Shown piece by piece: positions 26,124-36,534 of a stretch of DNA of 64,000 nucleotides. Source of the stretch: Albula goreensis (lineage: Eukaryota; Chordata; Actinopteri; Albuliformes; Albulidae); NCBI GenBank assembly GCA_022829145.1, contig CM040763.1, positions 3,081,842 to 3,145,841 on the forward strand, written 5' to 3'. How positions within the stretch are numbered: position 1 is the first letter of the stretch; each line of letters opens with the position of its first letter. Under the pieces are notes generated by a model. That model did not search any database. It was not told the origin of the DNA and worked only from the letters and a program-made list of their open reading frames with translations. Both the position numbers and the translations under genes were made by a program.

Positions 26124-26808
26124 TTTATTTGGTGCAATGATTAAAAACACAGCATTATATTAAAAAAAATCTTGCATCATTTATTTGAAAACACAGATGT
26201 GTGCTCTATCTGTTTTGGAAAGAAACCACTGCAGCTATATAACTGTTACATTCTAGTTATGTGAAATTGACAACACATAGTTTTGAAGTAAATGCAGCAG
26301 CAAAATCTCAAGGTAATACAGTTTACTTTCCCATTGCACCATGAGTTTGGACCATTAAAGCAGAGCCTATAACTGGTTTGATGCGTTCACATGGTCCTGC
26401 CATCTTTCTAAATGGTACTCCATGTTTTAGGCTTAAGTTGAGCACTACAGTAACGTTGCTGTGATGAATTGCGTTCACAGGGAGACATTAGTCAGATATT
26501 AAATGCATAATAGAAAACAAAAAAATAATGAAGAACAGATTAAATAAATAATCAATGAAAAAGCTACTGAAAAAATCACCATGAAAAGAAAAAACCACCA
26601 GTTGAAAAAAATAGCTTACAAAATGTAGTTCAGGTTATAAAGTGTGAAAAATATTCTTTTTTCTTTTTTTTTCTTCTTCGTCTCATTCTCTTTATTCTCC
26701 TCCTACTTCTCATAAAAATGCCACATTGAACGAGGCAATTAAAACTCGTACCGCATGGGGTATTAGAATGGAGCTTTAGTCTTTTGAGAGTTTGTAACGT
26801 TCGTGTTT
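26124..26808 (-). other. pdzrn4: pdzrn4 3' UTR (extent uncertain) with poly(A) signals
   Basis: AT-rich sequence follows the stop codon. AATAAA hexamers on the minus strand lie at 26696-26691, 26185-26180 and 26129-26124. Any could end the transcript, and the two distal ones lie close together in an A/T-rich tract. The start of the UTR is certain; the end is inferred from the hexamers only. Confidence 0.45.
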
Positions 26809-27905
26809 TTATACGGTGGTGACGGACAGGAAGGCGTTGTGAACTTTCGGGTCCTCCGGGGCCCGGGCCCCGTGGGTCATGAGCTCTTGGATAGTCATCC
26901 AGTTGTCCAGGATCTTCCTGTTGCGCTTCTTCATCATCTTCCTGTGGCTGAGTTCTAGGATGCTGACCTCCTTGCGGGCGCCCTCCCCTCCGCTCTGCGG
27001 GTTCTCCCTCAGGCTCTCCAGCCGGCTCCTCATCATGAACTCCCGTCTCCTCCTCTGCTCCCGTGCCCGCAGGAGGTGCTGCTTGCGCTCCTCCTTGCTC
27101 CAGTACCGGCCCATCTTCAGCTCGCTGGCCGCGTCGTCGTCCGTGGTGGTCCCGCCGCTGCGTTCCTCACGGATCTTCAGAGCCCGCTCCCTGAGGAGGC
27201 GGTCCCGGACGGGCCGCTTGGTGATGTAGCGGGTGCCATCGCTCCGGATCTTCACCTTCCACTCCATCTTGGGCTCGGGCTTGTTCCCGCTGTTGCACAC
27301 GCTCAGTAGGCTGAGTTGGCTCTGGCCGTACTCCACCGCCGAGCTCTGCTGGATCAGGTGCATGTAGCTCTGGTAGTGCCGGGCGTGGGCTGGGATGTGG
27401 GCGTGGCGGTAGGGGGCGGGGCTGTGGTAAGGGGATGGGTATTGGCTGAGGAGGGTTGGGGGTGGGACTTGTCACCATCCCTGTGCTCCTCATTGGCCCG
27501 TGGAGGAGGCGTGGGCGGTGTGTCCGACCTACCGGGGGTGTTGCTCCTCTGGCCGATCGCGGGAGATCTTGGTCGGCCGGCGGCAGACGCGGCGATGGTG
27601 GAGGCGGTCGCCGTGGCGACCGCGGTGCTATGGAGGTTCTTCTGGTTGGTGATGCTGACGATCCTCTGCAGAGAGTGGTCGGGGGACCGGTCCATGGCCA
27701 GCGGGGTGCTCCGGCAGCTCTCCGCCGTATTGTACGCACTCGAGCTGTCCTTGTCCGACTTCTCCGGGTGCTCAGTGATGTCTGCCAGCTTGCCCCGCTG
27801 AGAGTCGCCCCAGGTGGGCTCCCCACGGCCCCGCCGACCCTGCTCTTTCCCAGCGGGAGACCGTCTCTCAGGACTGTGGTCCTGGGACAGGCGTAACTGG
27901 TGGGC
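26809..27905 (-). CDS. pdzrn4: pdzrn4 last coding exon, LNX3-homology C-terminus; frame interrupted once
   Basis: The exon starts after CACTTGCAG in phase 0 and ends at TAA (26811-26809). The first part reads AHQLRLSQ, then [20 protein letters not shown] and [14 protein letters not shown], diagnostic of PDZRN4 (PDZRN3 has NTGES). A variable Ser/Thr/Pro-rich stretch follows. The second part reads [17 protein letters not shown], then [34 protein letters not shown] and [14 protein letters not shown], and ends [11 protein letters not shown]. This basic, helix-rich block is the LNX3-homology region; the final TTV is a class I PDZ-binding motif. The two parts are in different frames. The exon is 1097 bases where a multiple of three is required, and the switch falls at a C-run (27457-27467), so one base is missing in this sequence. 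An assembly error is most likely; a true mutation would remove the conserved C-terminus. Confidence 0.95.
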
Positions 27906-28639
27906 CTGCAAGTGAGATCAGGACATGAGGTTAATAAACTGTAATAAATTCCACTTCACAAATATGAAATTGATTTTGGAAAGGTTTGCTTTGGGATCGG
28001 AAAAATGAACTCAATAAGATGTCTGAATTTGAGTTTATCATACCTATAAAGATTTCATTTTTTGCAGTGAAAATTTTATTAGTCCCACTTCACAATAATC
28101 AAATTAAAGTAATATAAAATCAAATTAGAATCTAATTAAAGTAATTAAACACTTCCAACAGAGAGAAGGGCACAGTCACAATGACACACTGTGAACCATA
28201 CACACATTATACGCACATACACACTGTACACTACACACAAACACAGTACCATGCCATATGCCATACACAATGGCTATACACATTCCACATCATAGACATA
28301 CATTCCACATTATAGACTGCACATTTCAGAAGCAAAACAGGCTTTTTGTTGTTTTTTTTGTTGTTAAATGTAAATAAGAGACAATAGTTCATCCCACTTC
28401 ATGATACATAGCCCTGACATGAAGGGTGCCAAACTCCAGCCCCGGAGAGCAGTTATACATGCTGTGTTCTACATACTGACTCTGATCTTGTGCATATCAT
28501 ATTATAAAATACTACATTATATTGCTGAACCAGTGTTTATAATAAGCATGTTAAGCTAGCCCTCTAAGCCTGGAGTTTGGATGTATTTAAGTTGAGGTTA
28601 TCTCAGCGGGAGCACACAGATGTTGTGTTTGCGTCGGAC
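27906..28639 (-). other. pdzrn4: pdzrn4 intron (last)
   Basis: This 734-base intron has donor GTCCGA and acceptor CACTTGCAG. It contains an inverted-repeat MITE (28424-28579) directly beside the donor and a CA-rich tract near 28190-28300. I see nothing else in it. Confidence 0.85.
28424..28579. mobile_element. hAT-like MITE in last pdzrn4 intron
   Basis: CCAAACTCCAGCCCCGGAGA GC at the left and CTCTAAGCCTGGAGTTTGG at the right are inverted repeats with an 11-base perfect terminus (CCAAACTCCAG). The element is about 150 bp with no coding and ends 60 bases from the donor of the 28640 exon. Confidence 0.65.
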
Positions 28640-29161
28640 CTGCATGATGTTCTGGCACTCCAGCTCGATGCTCCTGAGCTCCTCGTTGAGGAGGCGGAGC
28701 TCCCTCTGCACCCCGTCTCCCTCGGGCTCCGCCAGGGAGCACTCGATGGTGCTGCGCCGGCTGTAGAAGAGGTCGTACTCCCCGCTGTTTCGGATCTGGC
28801 ACTTCAGCTCCAGCAGCTGCTGGAAGCGCCCCTCCTCCTCCCTCTCCTCCTCCTCCTCTGCCTCGTCTTCCTCTTCCTCCCTCAGCGTCCGGTCAGGCCC
28901 TGGCTGGTGGTCGCGGTCTCCCCGCCTGTTGGTGCTCGACAGCGGTGCCACCCCCTGGCTGCTCCCTGCCACCGCCCTCCTCCGTCGTTCCCGCAGGCAC
29001 TGAGATAGACGCCTCTGGACTCGAGCCAGGACCTCCTGCTCCGAGGTGTCGTCGTGGCGACCGCTGTCGTCGGTCCGGCACACGCCACTGTCCTTGTCCT
29101 GGTTGTTGGAGGAGCAGGTGGCCGTGTCCGTGGTGATGTCGTCCTCTTCCGGTCTCCTGGG
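28640..29161 (-). CDS. pdzrn4: pdzrn4 exon: coiled-coil / acidic middle region
   Basis: This 522-base exon (174 codons, phase 0 at both ends) encodes residues 247-420. The segment TDTATCSSNNQDKDSG followed by CRTDDSGRHDDTSEQE matches PDZRN4 closely. A run rich in Glu (REEEEDEAEEEEEREEE) comes next. Then FQQLLELKCQIRNSGEYDLF and RELRLLNEELRSIELECQ follow, a predicted coiled coil I recall almost unchanged in vertebrate PDZRN4. Acceptor TTCTCTCCAG/CCC is good. The donor CAG/GTCCGA is weak at its third base, but the next exon resumes with AHQL where mammals have AHRL, so the junction holds. The acidic run replaces a Ser/Asn-rich stretch in mammals and is probably a lineage change. The region lies in the cytoplasmic scaffold part of the protein. 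Confidence 0.94.
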
Positions 29162-29179
29162 CTGGAGAGAAACAGACAT

Positions 29180-29214
29180 TAATTAATTAATTAATTATTA
29201 ATTAAATTATTAAT
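29180..29214. repeat. (TTAA)n simple repeat
   Basis: A run of ATTAA words, lying 18 bases upstream (in transcript sense) of the acceptor of the 28640 exon. Confidence 0.9.
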
Positions 29215-30552
29215 GTGTCAGAGCTAGCTCGAGTTATCACCGGGGCACTGCCGAGACCGAACGGCCATTCACCTTCTCTCGTCAGGCTCATACCTACTCT
29301 TCATTGTGACTGGAGTTCAAGCTGTCCACACACCGGCCACATTGCACACAGATACAGCTCAGAGGTCTGGTGTTGAATACTGAACTCACTGCGAACTATA
29401 TTCAAATGAGGCAAAGATCTACCGAGGCCAAATCTTTGCTTTGGGAGTTGCTTTGCAATTCCACACAGCCCAGTTGGTTTAGTATTATTTTGGAATGAAC
29501 AGAAGGGTTCTCATGGCAACCATGCATGTTACACTGTTTATGTCTCTGCCCCTCGGTTACAGTCTCCATAGCCTCAAATGCCAGGCTCATAAATATGACA
29601 TCATAACTGTGAGCCCAGCCACCAGGGTATTTGCTAATGAGCCCAATGGTCGGTTGCTTCCTCTGACTACTCACAAGTCTCTAGGGTGAGTTCATGATTC
29701 ACCTCTAGCAACCAGAAATTTGTCTGGAGTAGAGACAAAAGTAGAAGTAGCAGAAAACTACACACAACACAGAAACCCCTAAAACAGAAACCCGTGGTAT
29801 TGGGCTGCATATTGATTAGCCTCGTTAATTATATTTGTTTTAATTCCACTTTTTTTCATCTTTAAAGAGATGTCAATCTCGATGGGGCTTTTTCTTCTGA
29901 ATAAATAAAGGATAAATAAACAAACAAATTAATTAATTAAATACCACCATGCTCTCAGAGCCAGCTCTCATACTGTGAGGCAAACTCAGTCTAATCAAGA
30001 TGGGCAAAATTGTTTCTTATGCACATCATTCTTTCAGCTTCTTTCAAGGCGCATATTATTGTTCATATTCAAATAATAAGCACCCGGGCATCTCATTAAA
30101 ATGAAAAGAACAATACTGCATGCGTCTCCAAAAATCATATTCACTGAGTGAGATCATCGAGTCACTTCTCATTATGATGTGTGGCCCTTTGTGTGATTTT
30201 CTAAACACAGAAGATGAGAGATGGCCTGCTCTCCTCGCTGAACATTCTTGCATTCTGTGCTAGCATATGATATTTTGTGACCTATAAGAGCAGGTTTTCA
30301 CAGCTCATGACATCATCAACCGAGGGCAATGACATCACAAGGCCTGTAACATGTAATGTTGTCACAGGCTGTGACAGATGATGTTGGCTCTTACAACTGT
30401 AACTAGTGACAACATCGTCTGTAACAGGTGATTACTTCACTCCTGGCACAGTGACGGAGGATGACATCACCCCTTTGAACTGTAACGGATGATGACATCA
30501 TCTGTCACTGCCATATGACATCATGGTCCAACATATGATGGAATAAAAGCGT

Positions 30553-30600
30553 TCTGTAAACCGCTCAGGATAGGAGGATCCGCTAAATGCCGAAATGTGA
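30553..30600 (+). mobile_element. SINE tail fragment
   Basis: CCGCTCAGGATAGGAGGATC CGCTAAATGCCGAAATGTG resembles the SINE 3' tail (GCTCTGGATAAGAGCGTCTG CTAAATGCC). No head was found. Confidence 0.5.
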
Positions 30601-30682
30601 ATGATGGTGTTATTGAAGATACCCATATCCAGGTGACAGGCCTGTCGCCAGGTGATGATGTCACCTCTTCAGCCTCTCTCAC

Positions 30683-30799
30683 CTTCTCGGCCGCAACGTT
30701 GGCGATCTGAGCCTGCTCCTCCCTCTGCTCCTCAAGCATCTCCATCTTCAGCTCCTCCAGAAACTCGCTCTGTTCATCGTCCAGCCAGCCCTCGTCCAG
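30683..30799 (-). CDS. pdzrn4: pdzrn4 exon: acidic region after PDZ2
   Basis: This exon encodes residues 208-246, from LDEGWLDDEQSEFLEELKM to the last residues VAAEK. LDEGW directly after ARPEIQ is a hallmark of PDZRN3/4. The rest is a Glu-rich amphipathic helix. Acceptor CCATGGCAG/CTG is clear. I place the donor at AAG/GTGAGA (117 bases, phase 0) because it is the closest match to consensus. An alternative donor GAG/GTGACA lies 18 nt further (exon end 30665) and would add six in-frame residues (VREAEE), so either or both may be used. Confidence 0.88.
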
Positions 30800-32071
30800 C
30801 TGCCATGGGGGGAACACAAACGCAACATTACCCGCCATGCATGATTACTGGCAGAAACACACCCCTCAGCATCCAGCATGTCAGCCCCACAGACAGAACC
30901 CTCAACTTTGTGCCCGTAACTTTGACCTAAAAGGACTCTTTTCTACTCATTTCTCAAGTTTTCTACTCATAATCAAAATTATAAACTTATTTTAATTAAA
31001 CCCATACCAATATGAGTAATTTTTCCTATTCACATTTCTGTTTGAACTTTTGAACTGCTTTCAATTATTATGAAACACTGAAACTCTCAATCAGAGGTAA
31101 TCAATATCTCCATATTTAAATTTTATGAACACACAGATGTGTTATAATTAGAAAAGGAATACAGGAGAATCGGTTATTGCTCTCGGTTTATCTGTGCTCA
31201 GCAGCAAGTCTTCTGCACCCGGAGGCTTCCACTTCGCCCCGCATTACGGTGCCATTAGTTTTTATAGTTTACTATCAGAAGGCAATTACACTTGTGCTAC
31301 ATAAAAATAAAACATGAAGCCGGGCCAATACACTAATGTCTCATTACTTCGGGCGACGAGCTCCCAGTTAGCCCCAGCAAAATTTATTCCTGGAAATTCA
31401 TGCAGATTACCGTGTACAGTAACTCTTGTGCTGTGCTGTGATGTCATCGAAAAAAAAAAGGTGTGGGGGAGTGACCATAGAATGTTCATTTTCCTGGGGG
31501 GTTGTGGCGTATAGCTTGTCACTGTGGAGTCACTGCTGTAAAAGTGTGTGTGTGTGTGTGTGTGTGGGGGCATTGTCTACTCTGTGTGTAGGGTCTGCCA
31601 GTTTTTGTTTTTACATTAAAAATCAGATACCAATATACACCCAATAAAAACCGGATGAGATTTACCTCTGTAATCAGCTTTAATTTATCAATTAAGTTCA
31701 AGGCAACAGTGAGAACAAACATTCCATGCCACAACAACAACACAATGGCAACATATATTATTATTAGCCGCACAATTAACCAAAGACATAAAAAGTTACA
31801 ATAAAAAGGTTAACAAGGCTATTTCAATTTCTATCGGAGATCAACGGCCCTCTCTAGCCTATTTTACTTTCTGGTTTTCTTGAAAAAATATGACAAAAAA
31901 AGGAGTGCATAGTGGTTATGTAGATTATAGAACTAGCTGGAGAATCAATGCGCCACTCATTTACTTTCAAAATAGGACAGCTACGTCAAAACTGTAAAAC
32001 ATGCAAGAACGTACGTCACGAAAGTGTGGAATCATTTTAGAAGGTCTGTGCAACAGGTAAGCGTTTCTAAC
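30800..32071 (-). other. pdzrn4: pdzrn4 intron
   Basis: This is AT-rich unique sequence with a (GT)n tract at 31544-31566. No gene and no clear transposon were recognised. Confidence 0.8.
31544..31566. repeat. (GT)n microsatellite
   Basis: Eleven GT units. Confidence 0.95.
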
Positions 32072-32173
32072 CTGAATCTCGGGTCTGGCGACCAGGAGCA
32101 CCACATTTCCAGAAACTTCACTGGATAGCATCGTCACCGCCTCCTCACGGTCCTGCACGTCCTGTCCATTTAT
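32072..32173 (-). CDS. pdzrn4: pdzrn4 exon: end of PDZ2
   Basis: This 102-base exon in phase 0 encodes residues 174-207, starting INGQDVQDREEAVTMLSSE and ending VVLLVARPEIQ. It supplies the last strands and helix B (REEAVTML) of PDZ2, completing a domain of about 88 residues over three exons. The first helix-B residue expected to select the ligand class is Asp, Arg or Glu rather than His. This suggests PDZ2 is not a classical class I domain, though that is inference. Acceptor TTGTTTAG/ATA (a short TTTG repeat serves as pyrimidine tract) and donor CAG/GTTAGA are usable. Confidence 0.94.
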
Positions 32174-32375
32174 CTAAACAAACAAACAAACAAAAGATCA
32201 GATCATCTCCTCACCAGTTTTAAACACTTATGTACACTGATTTATCAAACCAAAAATGCTTCAGTAAATATTGAGCTGTATGAATGGCCTATATGTAAAA
32301 AAAAAATAACTGTGCAGATCACTCAAGGATCTTCTACGTTGCTATATTATTTTTTTTGGGGGAGGGGGCTCATTG

Positions 32376-32585
32376 TTATATGTTTGGGAACTAGGCTTGT
32401 GACCCAGAGACTGCAGGTTCAAGTCTCAGGTCAGGCACTGCCCTAAAACCCTTTAGCAAGGAACCATACCTTAAGTTCTTCAGCAAAATAGTCAGATGTA
32501 TTAATTAAAAACAATAAAATGTAAGCTGTGCAGGTCACTGTAGACCAGAGCACCTGCAGAAGGCCTGAATGCTAAATGCAGATGT
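32376..32585 (+). mobile_element. tRNA-derived SINE
   Basis: Head GAACTAGGCTTGTGACCCAG then AGACTGCAGGTTCAAGTCTC (box B-like GGTTCAAGTCTC). Middle GGCACTGCCCTAAAACCCTT TAGCAAGGAACC. The tail carries GTCACTGTAGACCAGAGCAC CTGCAGAAGGCCTGAATGC. Head and order match the other copies, with a diverged tail. Confidence 0.75.
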
Positions 32586-33066
32586 ACAAAAGGCAGGAGA
32601 AGGAAGAAGGGTCATTTTCTCCCAAAACACAAGCAGGGGTCCAGGTCATCGCCGGGGACGACGGGGCAGGAGTCCCCACCAACGGCAAGGGGAGCGCGAG
32701 TGTGCATGATAGGGAGGCCCACCATTGGCCTCTGATTGGCCATGGCCCCGCGAGCGAGCAGGAAGGGCCGTGTATCATAAAAGCATCCTCGAAACAACCA
32801 CATCTGGCAACACAATTAACTGGGCGCTGACAGCTGGTGTTCATCTTTTTCTGCAGAGAGTAATGGATCTGTCAGGGGGAGATAATAGCCTCGGTGCTCG
32901 CCGGGGCCCGCCGGAACCTTCCGGGGCTCTGAATCAGTCACACGGCGTGGCGAGGCCTCGCATCGCAACCGCGCCCCCACGAGACAATTAGAGCAACCGC
33001 TCGGCGGAGAGATTGCCCACAGGGGTGAAAAGAAGCCCCCCACCCCCATGTCTCTGTTTCCTTCAA

Positions 33067-33560
33067 CCAGCGCGGGGTTTCTCAAAGGGTTACACACCCA
33101 CACTTCAGTCCTCCCCCAACAAAAAAAACCTCAAACATTATTGCGGTTTAGGGCTGGGAGTGACTTCTCTTTGCTGCCTCCCTTTAAGAACCCCGGGGTA
33201 CACCCCCACCCCTCTGTGCCCCCTGTCCCCCCACCAAGAACTATTTGAAAACCCAAAAAATATTGTGGTTCTAGCCTCAGCCTGGCTTCGCCTTACAGTC
33301 TTCCTTTAAGCACTGTGTATTGAAGGGTTTCCCACTCTTTTCTCCCCCACCAAGAAAAAAAAAAAAAAAAAGAGAAACCTCAAATATTGTTCTGATTTTA
33401 GACTCTGCTGAAGAGTTTCACACCCACCCTTCAATCCCCCATCCACATACTCCTCCTCTTCGCCTTCCTGTACCCCCCATGGGTTGGCTCTAATGGTTAG
33501 ACTCCATTTCCTCCCAAACCACCTCCCCCCCCCCCAAAGAAAGCTCCTTAACATTCAGAT
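33067..33560 (+). repeat. Degenerate tandem repeat, about 125-bp unit, three to four copies
   Basis: Each copy carries AACCTCAAACATTATTGCGG-like text (33126, 33249, 33377), a CTTTAAG box and a C-run ending CCCCCACCAAGAA. The rightmost copy is the most decayed (CCTCCCCCCCCCCCAAAGAA). Confidence 0.7.
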
Positions 33561-34113
33561 TTGAGGAGCTCTTAGCCTGAGGGTCACTGGCCTGAGGGTA
33601 ATGGCACACACAAAATACTCTGATAAGACCAGACCCCCTCTCCTGCACAACCCCCCCAGTGCAGTTACTGAGAGTAAAAACAGCCTGGAGGAGGGCAGTA
33701 GAGGCAGAAAAGAGGGTGTTTTTATCGTTTTTCCGCTTGCCAACCCTCAAACACTGAACATTTCTCTCCCTCTCTCTCTCTGCTTCTCATTTAATACATG
33801 ACCATTAAAAATGAATGTAGCTCTGTAGCGCTGGAAGGCAATGCTAATTCAGCATGGGAGGTGCCGTGCGGCGACTCCGCCGATTTAAGACCTTCTGCAG
33901 GCAGTCGCTGAAGTCGTGTCGTGGATTACCAGTCGCGCTCTCCGTTAATACCATGCATACACACTGAAGGTCAAGAGTTCAAGCCCCAACTTTGGCTAGG
34001 CTTGTCTTGTACTCTGTTTTCTTCATGAGGTGGTGAACTCTAGCCTTAGAAAGTAGAAGCACTGCTATGCCTTTGCAGGAATAAGCATGGGGGACAGTAT
34101 GCTTTGCTGGTAC

Positions 34114-34176
34114 CTGCAGAATTCTGTCCCCTTCCCGGATTCGGCCATCTCTTGCTGCGATGCTGTTTGGCCCGAC
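34114..34176 (-). CDS. pdzrn4: pdzrn4 exon: middle of PDZ2
   Basis: This 63-base exon in phase 0 encodes residues 153-173, running from VGPNSIAARDG to REGDRILQ. The stretch is the PDZ2 segment with helix A and the conserved GDRILQ turn before the second exon break. Acceptor CCCTCTCCAG/GTC and donor CAG/GTACCA frame it. ARDGRIREGDRILQ is the PDZRN4 form, where I recall PDZRN3 as AKDGRIREGDRIIQ. The short size means it is missed by simple reading-frame scans. Confidence 0.94.
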
Positions 34177-36448
34177 CTGGAGAGGGAGAAAAACAGTCTT
34201 TATCTTAAGCTTTATAGCACTCAGCCAAACTCTTAAGCAAACAGCGTGATGAAGGCATGCTGTTAAAAAAAGCAAAAAAGCAAGGACTTTCAGACTCCTT
34301 CCTAGGTGAACCTGTGTGTACACTGGTATTTTCTCCAATGACAGCTGCAACCCCCCGAATCGCAACAACCGTTAATTATTCTTAATTAGACACTTGCATT
34401 GTCTATTAATTGATGGTTTACTCAAATAAGCCACGTGATTCCAGAAATAGCTATGCATGCCATTAAGAATAACTATATAGCTATGTTTACCATGAGGGAC
34501 ACAAAGCTCCTTTACTCGATGTGGCACGAAGGTGAGACTTTTTGAAAAGAGGACGGTAAGGGGATGAAAACACAATCAAGAGCACACCACTTTCATTCAT
34601 TCTTCTATTTCTCTACTATAATTTCATTCTGCTTGCCTCCATGAGTCCTAAACTTTATTAATCTCAAGCCACTGGTTGTCTTTCTGGAGCAATGCAATTA
34701 ATAAATAATTATCCTCATAAAGGTTTTGCGTATACGGTGACAGACTCTACACGCTTCCTGTCTCGATCGGGAGGCAATTTAGATAGTGTCAAACTGGATT
34801 ATGAATAGCGGTTTACGCTGTTTAACTGATTAAAAAAATTAATCTTCACAAGCACTCAGGACGTAACATTAATATGATTATGTGAGGGGAATCTCGACTG
34901 AAACGTTGTCTCCTTTCAGCCAATTACTGACTTTCAAACGGCGCTCAGCTGTGGGAATGAATGCACTGAGATTTCTTAGCGTTTGTAGTTCTGAATCGGG
35001 AATGTTTCCGGAGATATCCTGGGAGGAGCCTACATCCATGATCCTAAACATCTCTGCCATCAGTTTTAATAGACAGAGCATCATAAGACTCGAATGGGGT
35101 AACATTTTCGCGTGTCAAATCCAACCTCTGAAAATGTCTTTGAGTTAAATCTGTATGTTAAGTTAAACCAGTCCTTAGTTGTATCAGTCAGTCACATTTT
35201 TCAGGTTGTGGTCCAACCTACTGACAAGAGTACAAGATACAGGAGTAAAGAAGGTGGCAAATGATTCGTGAAGAACACAGGTTGAGCGAAATAGGTACCT
35301 GTAGTTGGGGCACTGTGTAATGGATGAGGAATGACTTGTAATGACTTCACCTGTCCCACTTTACCTGAATTTGGTTTAAATTTTGATATTGTTTCACAGA
35401 ACCCTTTGATGTGTAAATGAATAATGCAAAACAGAAGAGCTTGATATGTTGTATTTTGCTAGTGAATTCTAAGCAAAGCAGATGGCTACAACTGATTTAG
35501 ATGTTCAGTTTCCCTTATAAATAAGTATCTCTATTGATGTCCAGGAATGATCTATATTTTTTTAGCATAGCAAAAACACTGTTGCTAATGTTTTTCACCC
35601 AGCGATGGCGACTGGGCATTCACTGAGACAGATTTACGTCTCAGGACCAGCCTTGTGTAAAAAAAAAAAAAAAAAAATGTCCGCCAAAGTCCCCCTGGCT
35701 TGACTTTAACGAGATTGAACAAAGGGGCAGGTCCCACTCGAAACCGCAATTCGATTGTTGTCCTCGCCCATTTATTTCACTCTGTCCAAATAGCCTCGGA
35801 GTCGTCAATATCTCATGGGATTTCTACCAACTCTGTGTTCCATCTTTGTCGCACAGTTAGCACACCCCCCCCCACTCATTAACCACGATGCACTGCCTTT
35901 GCACGTAATCAGATCAGACGAGCTCGGTCTAATACAGACAGCCACTTCGCTACCACAGTAATCCTCTCCAAAGGCAAATTCACTGTACCCAGCTCAGGCT
36001 GCTGAACACAGATATGCAGCACGCACTACATTCAGAACCAAAAGCGTGGGAATAAAGGCAGGAGATCGCATTACGCTATCCACAAGATCGGATCGATGAC
36101 TTGGACCGCCATTTCAGTGTTGGCTAATTAACAAAAGAAGAAAGAAAAGCCCATCAGCTCAATCGCTCTCATTATGATCATGAAAGAGAACCATGCTTGA
36201 AATAATTAGATAGAAATACATTTATACCACAACATGCCAATATAAATCGAAACCAGTGTGTCATTTGACTTGTTTCAAACGATCTCAAAGTTTTGCTCTT
36301 TACAACTCAACATGACACAATGACTGGTAAAAATCAGTAAATTACTGGTGACATATGGTCGCTCCGCCCATTTTGATGTCATTAAACCTCAGTGTTCCAT
36401 CACCATGACATAGTGGAACTCCCTGTTCAACTAAGAGTTATATAATGC

Positions 36449-36534
36449 TGTCATAAGCATGATGTAACACCTGTCATAACCATTCATGAATGTGAACTGC
36501 AGCTCATGACAGATGTTATAACACTGTCATGCAT
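36449..36534. mobile_element. Imperfect palindromic MITE-like repeat
   Basis: TGTCATAAGCATGATGTAAC ACCTGTCAT is mirrored by CATGACAGATGTTATAACAC TGTCATGCAT across a spacer of about 26 bp. This TGTCATAA/ATGACAG wording recurs in fish MITEs. It is too short to classify. Confidence 0.45.

Larger units (their letters stand above)
29162..30682 (-). other. pdzrn4: pdzrn4 intron
   Basis: It holds a TTAA-rich low-complexity tract next to the acceptor (29180-29214), a SINE tail fragment (about 30553-30600) and a cluster of TGACATCA motifs (30308-30663). I found no exon-like reading frame in it. Confidence 0.8.
32174..34113 (-). other. pdzrn4: pdzrn4 intron
   Basis: It holds a SINE on the plus strand (about 32376-32585), a GC-rich complex stretch (about 32880-33010) and a degenerate tandem repeat of about 125 bp (33067-33560) with several C- and A-runs. 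I see no exon. Confidence 0.8.

Noticed and set aside
27316-27801. 161-codon plus-strand frame antisense to pdzrn4
   Set aside because: Shadow of GC-rich coding sequence with no homology recognised.
27167-27826. 219-codon minus-strand frame over the last pdzrn4 exon
   Set aside because: It is the third frame of a GC-rich coding exon. The conserved protein is in the other two frames.
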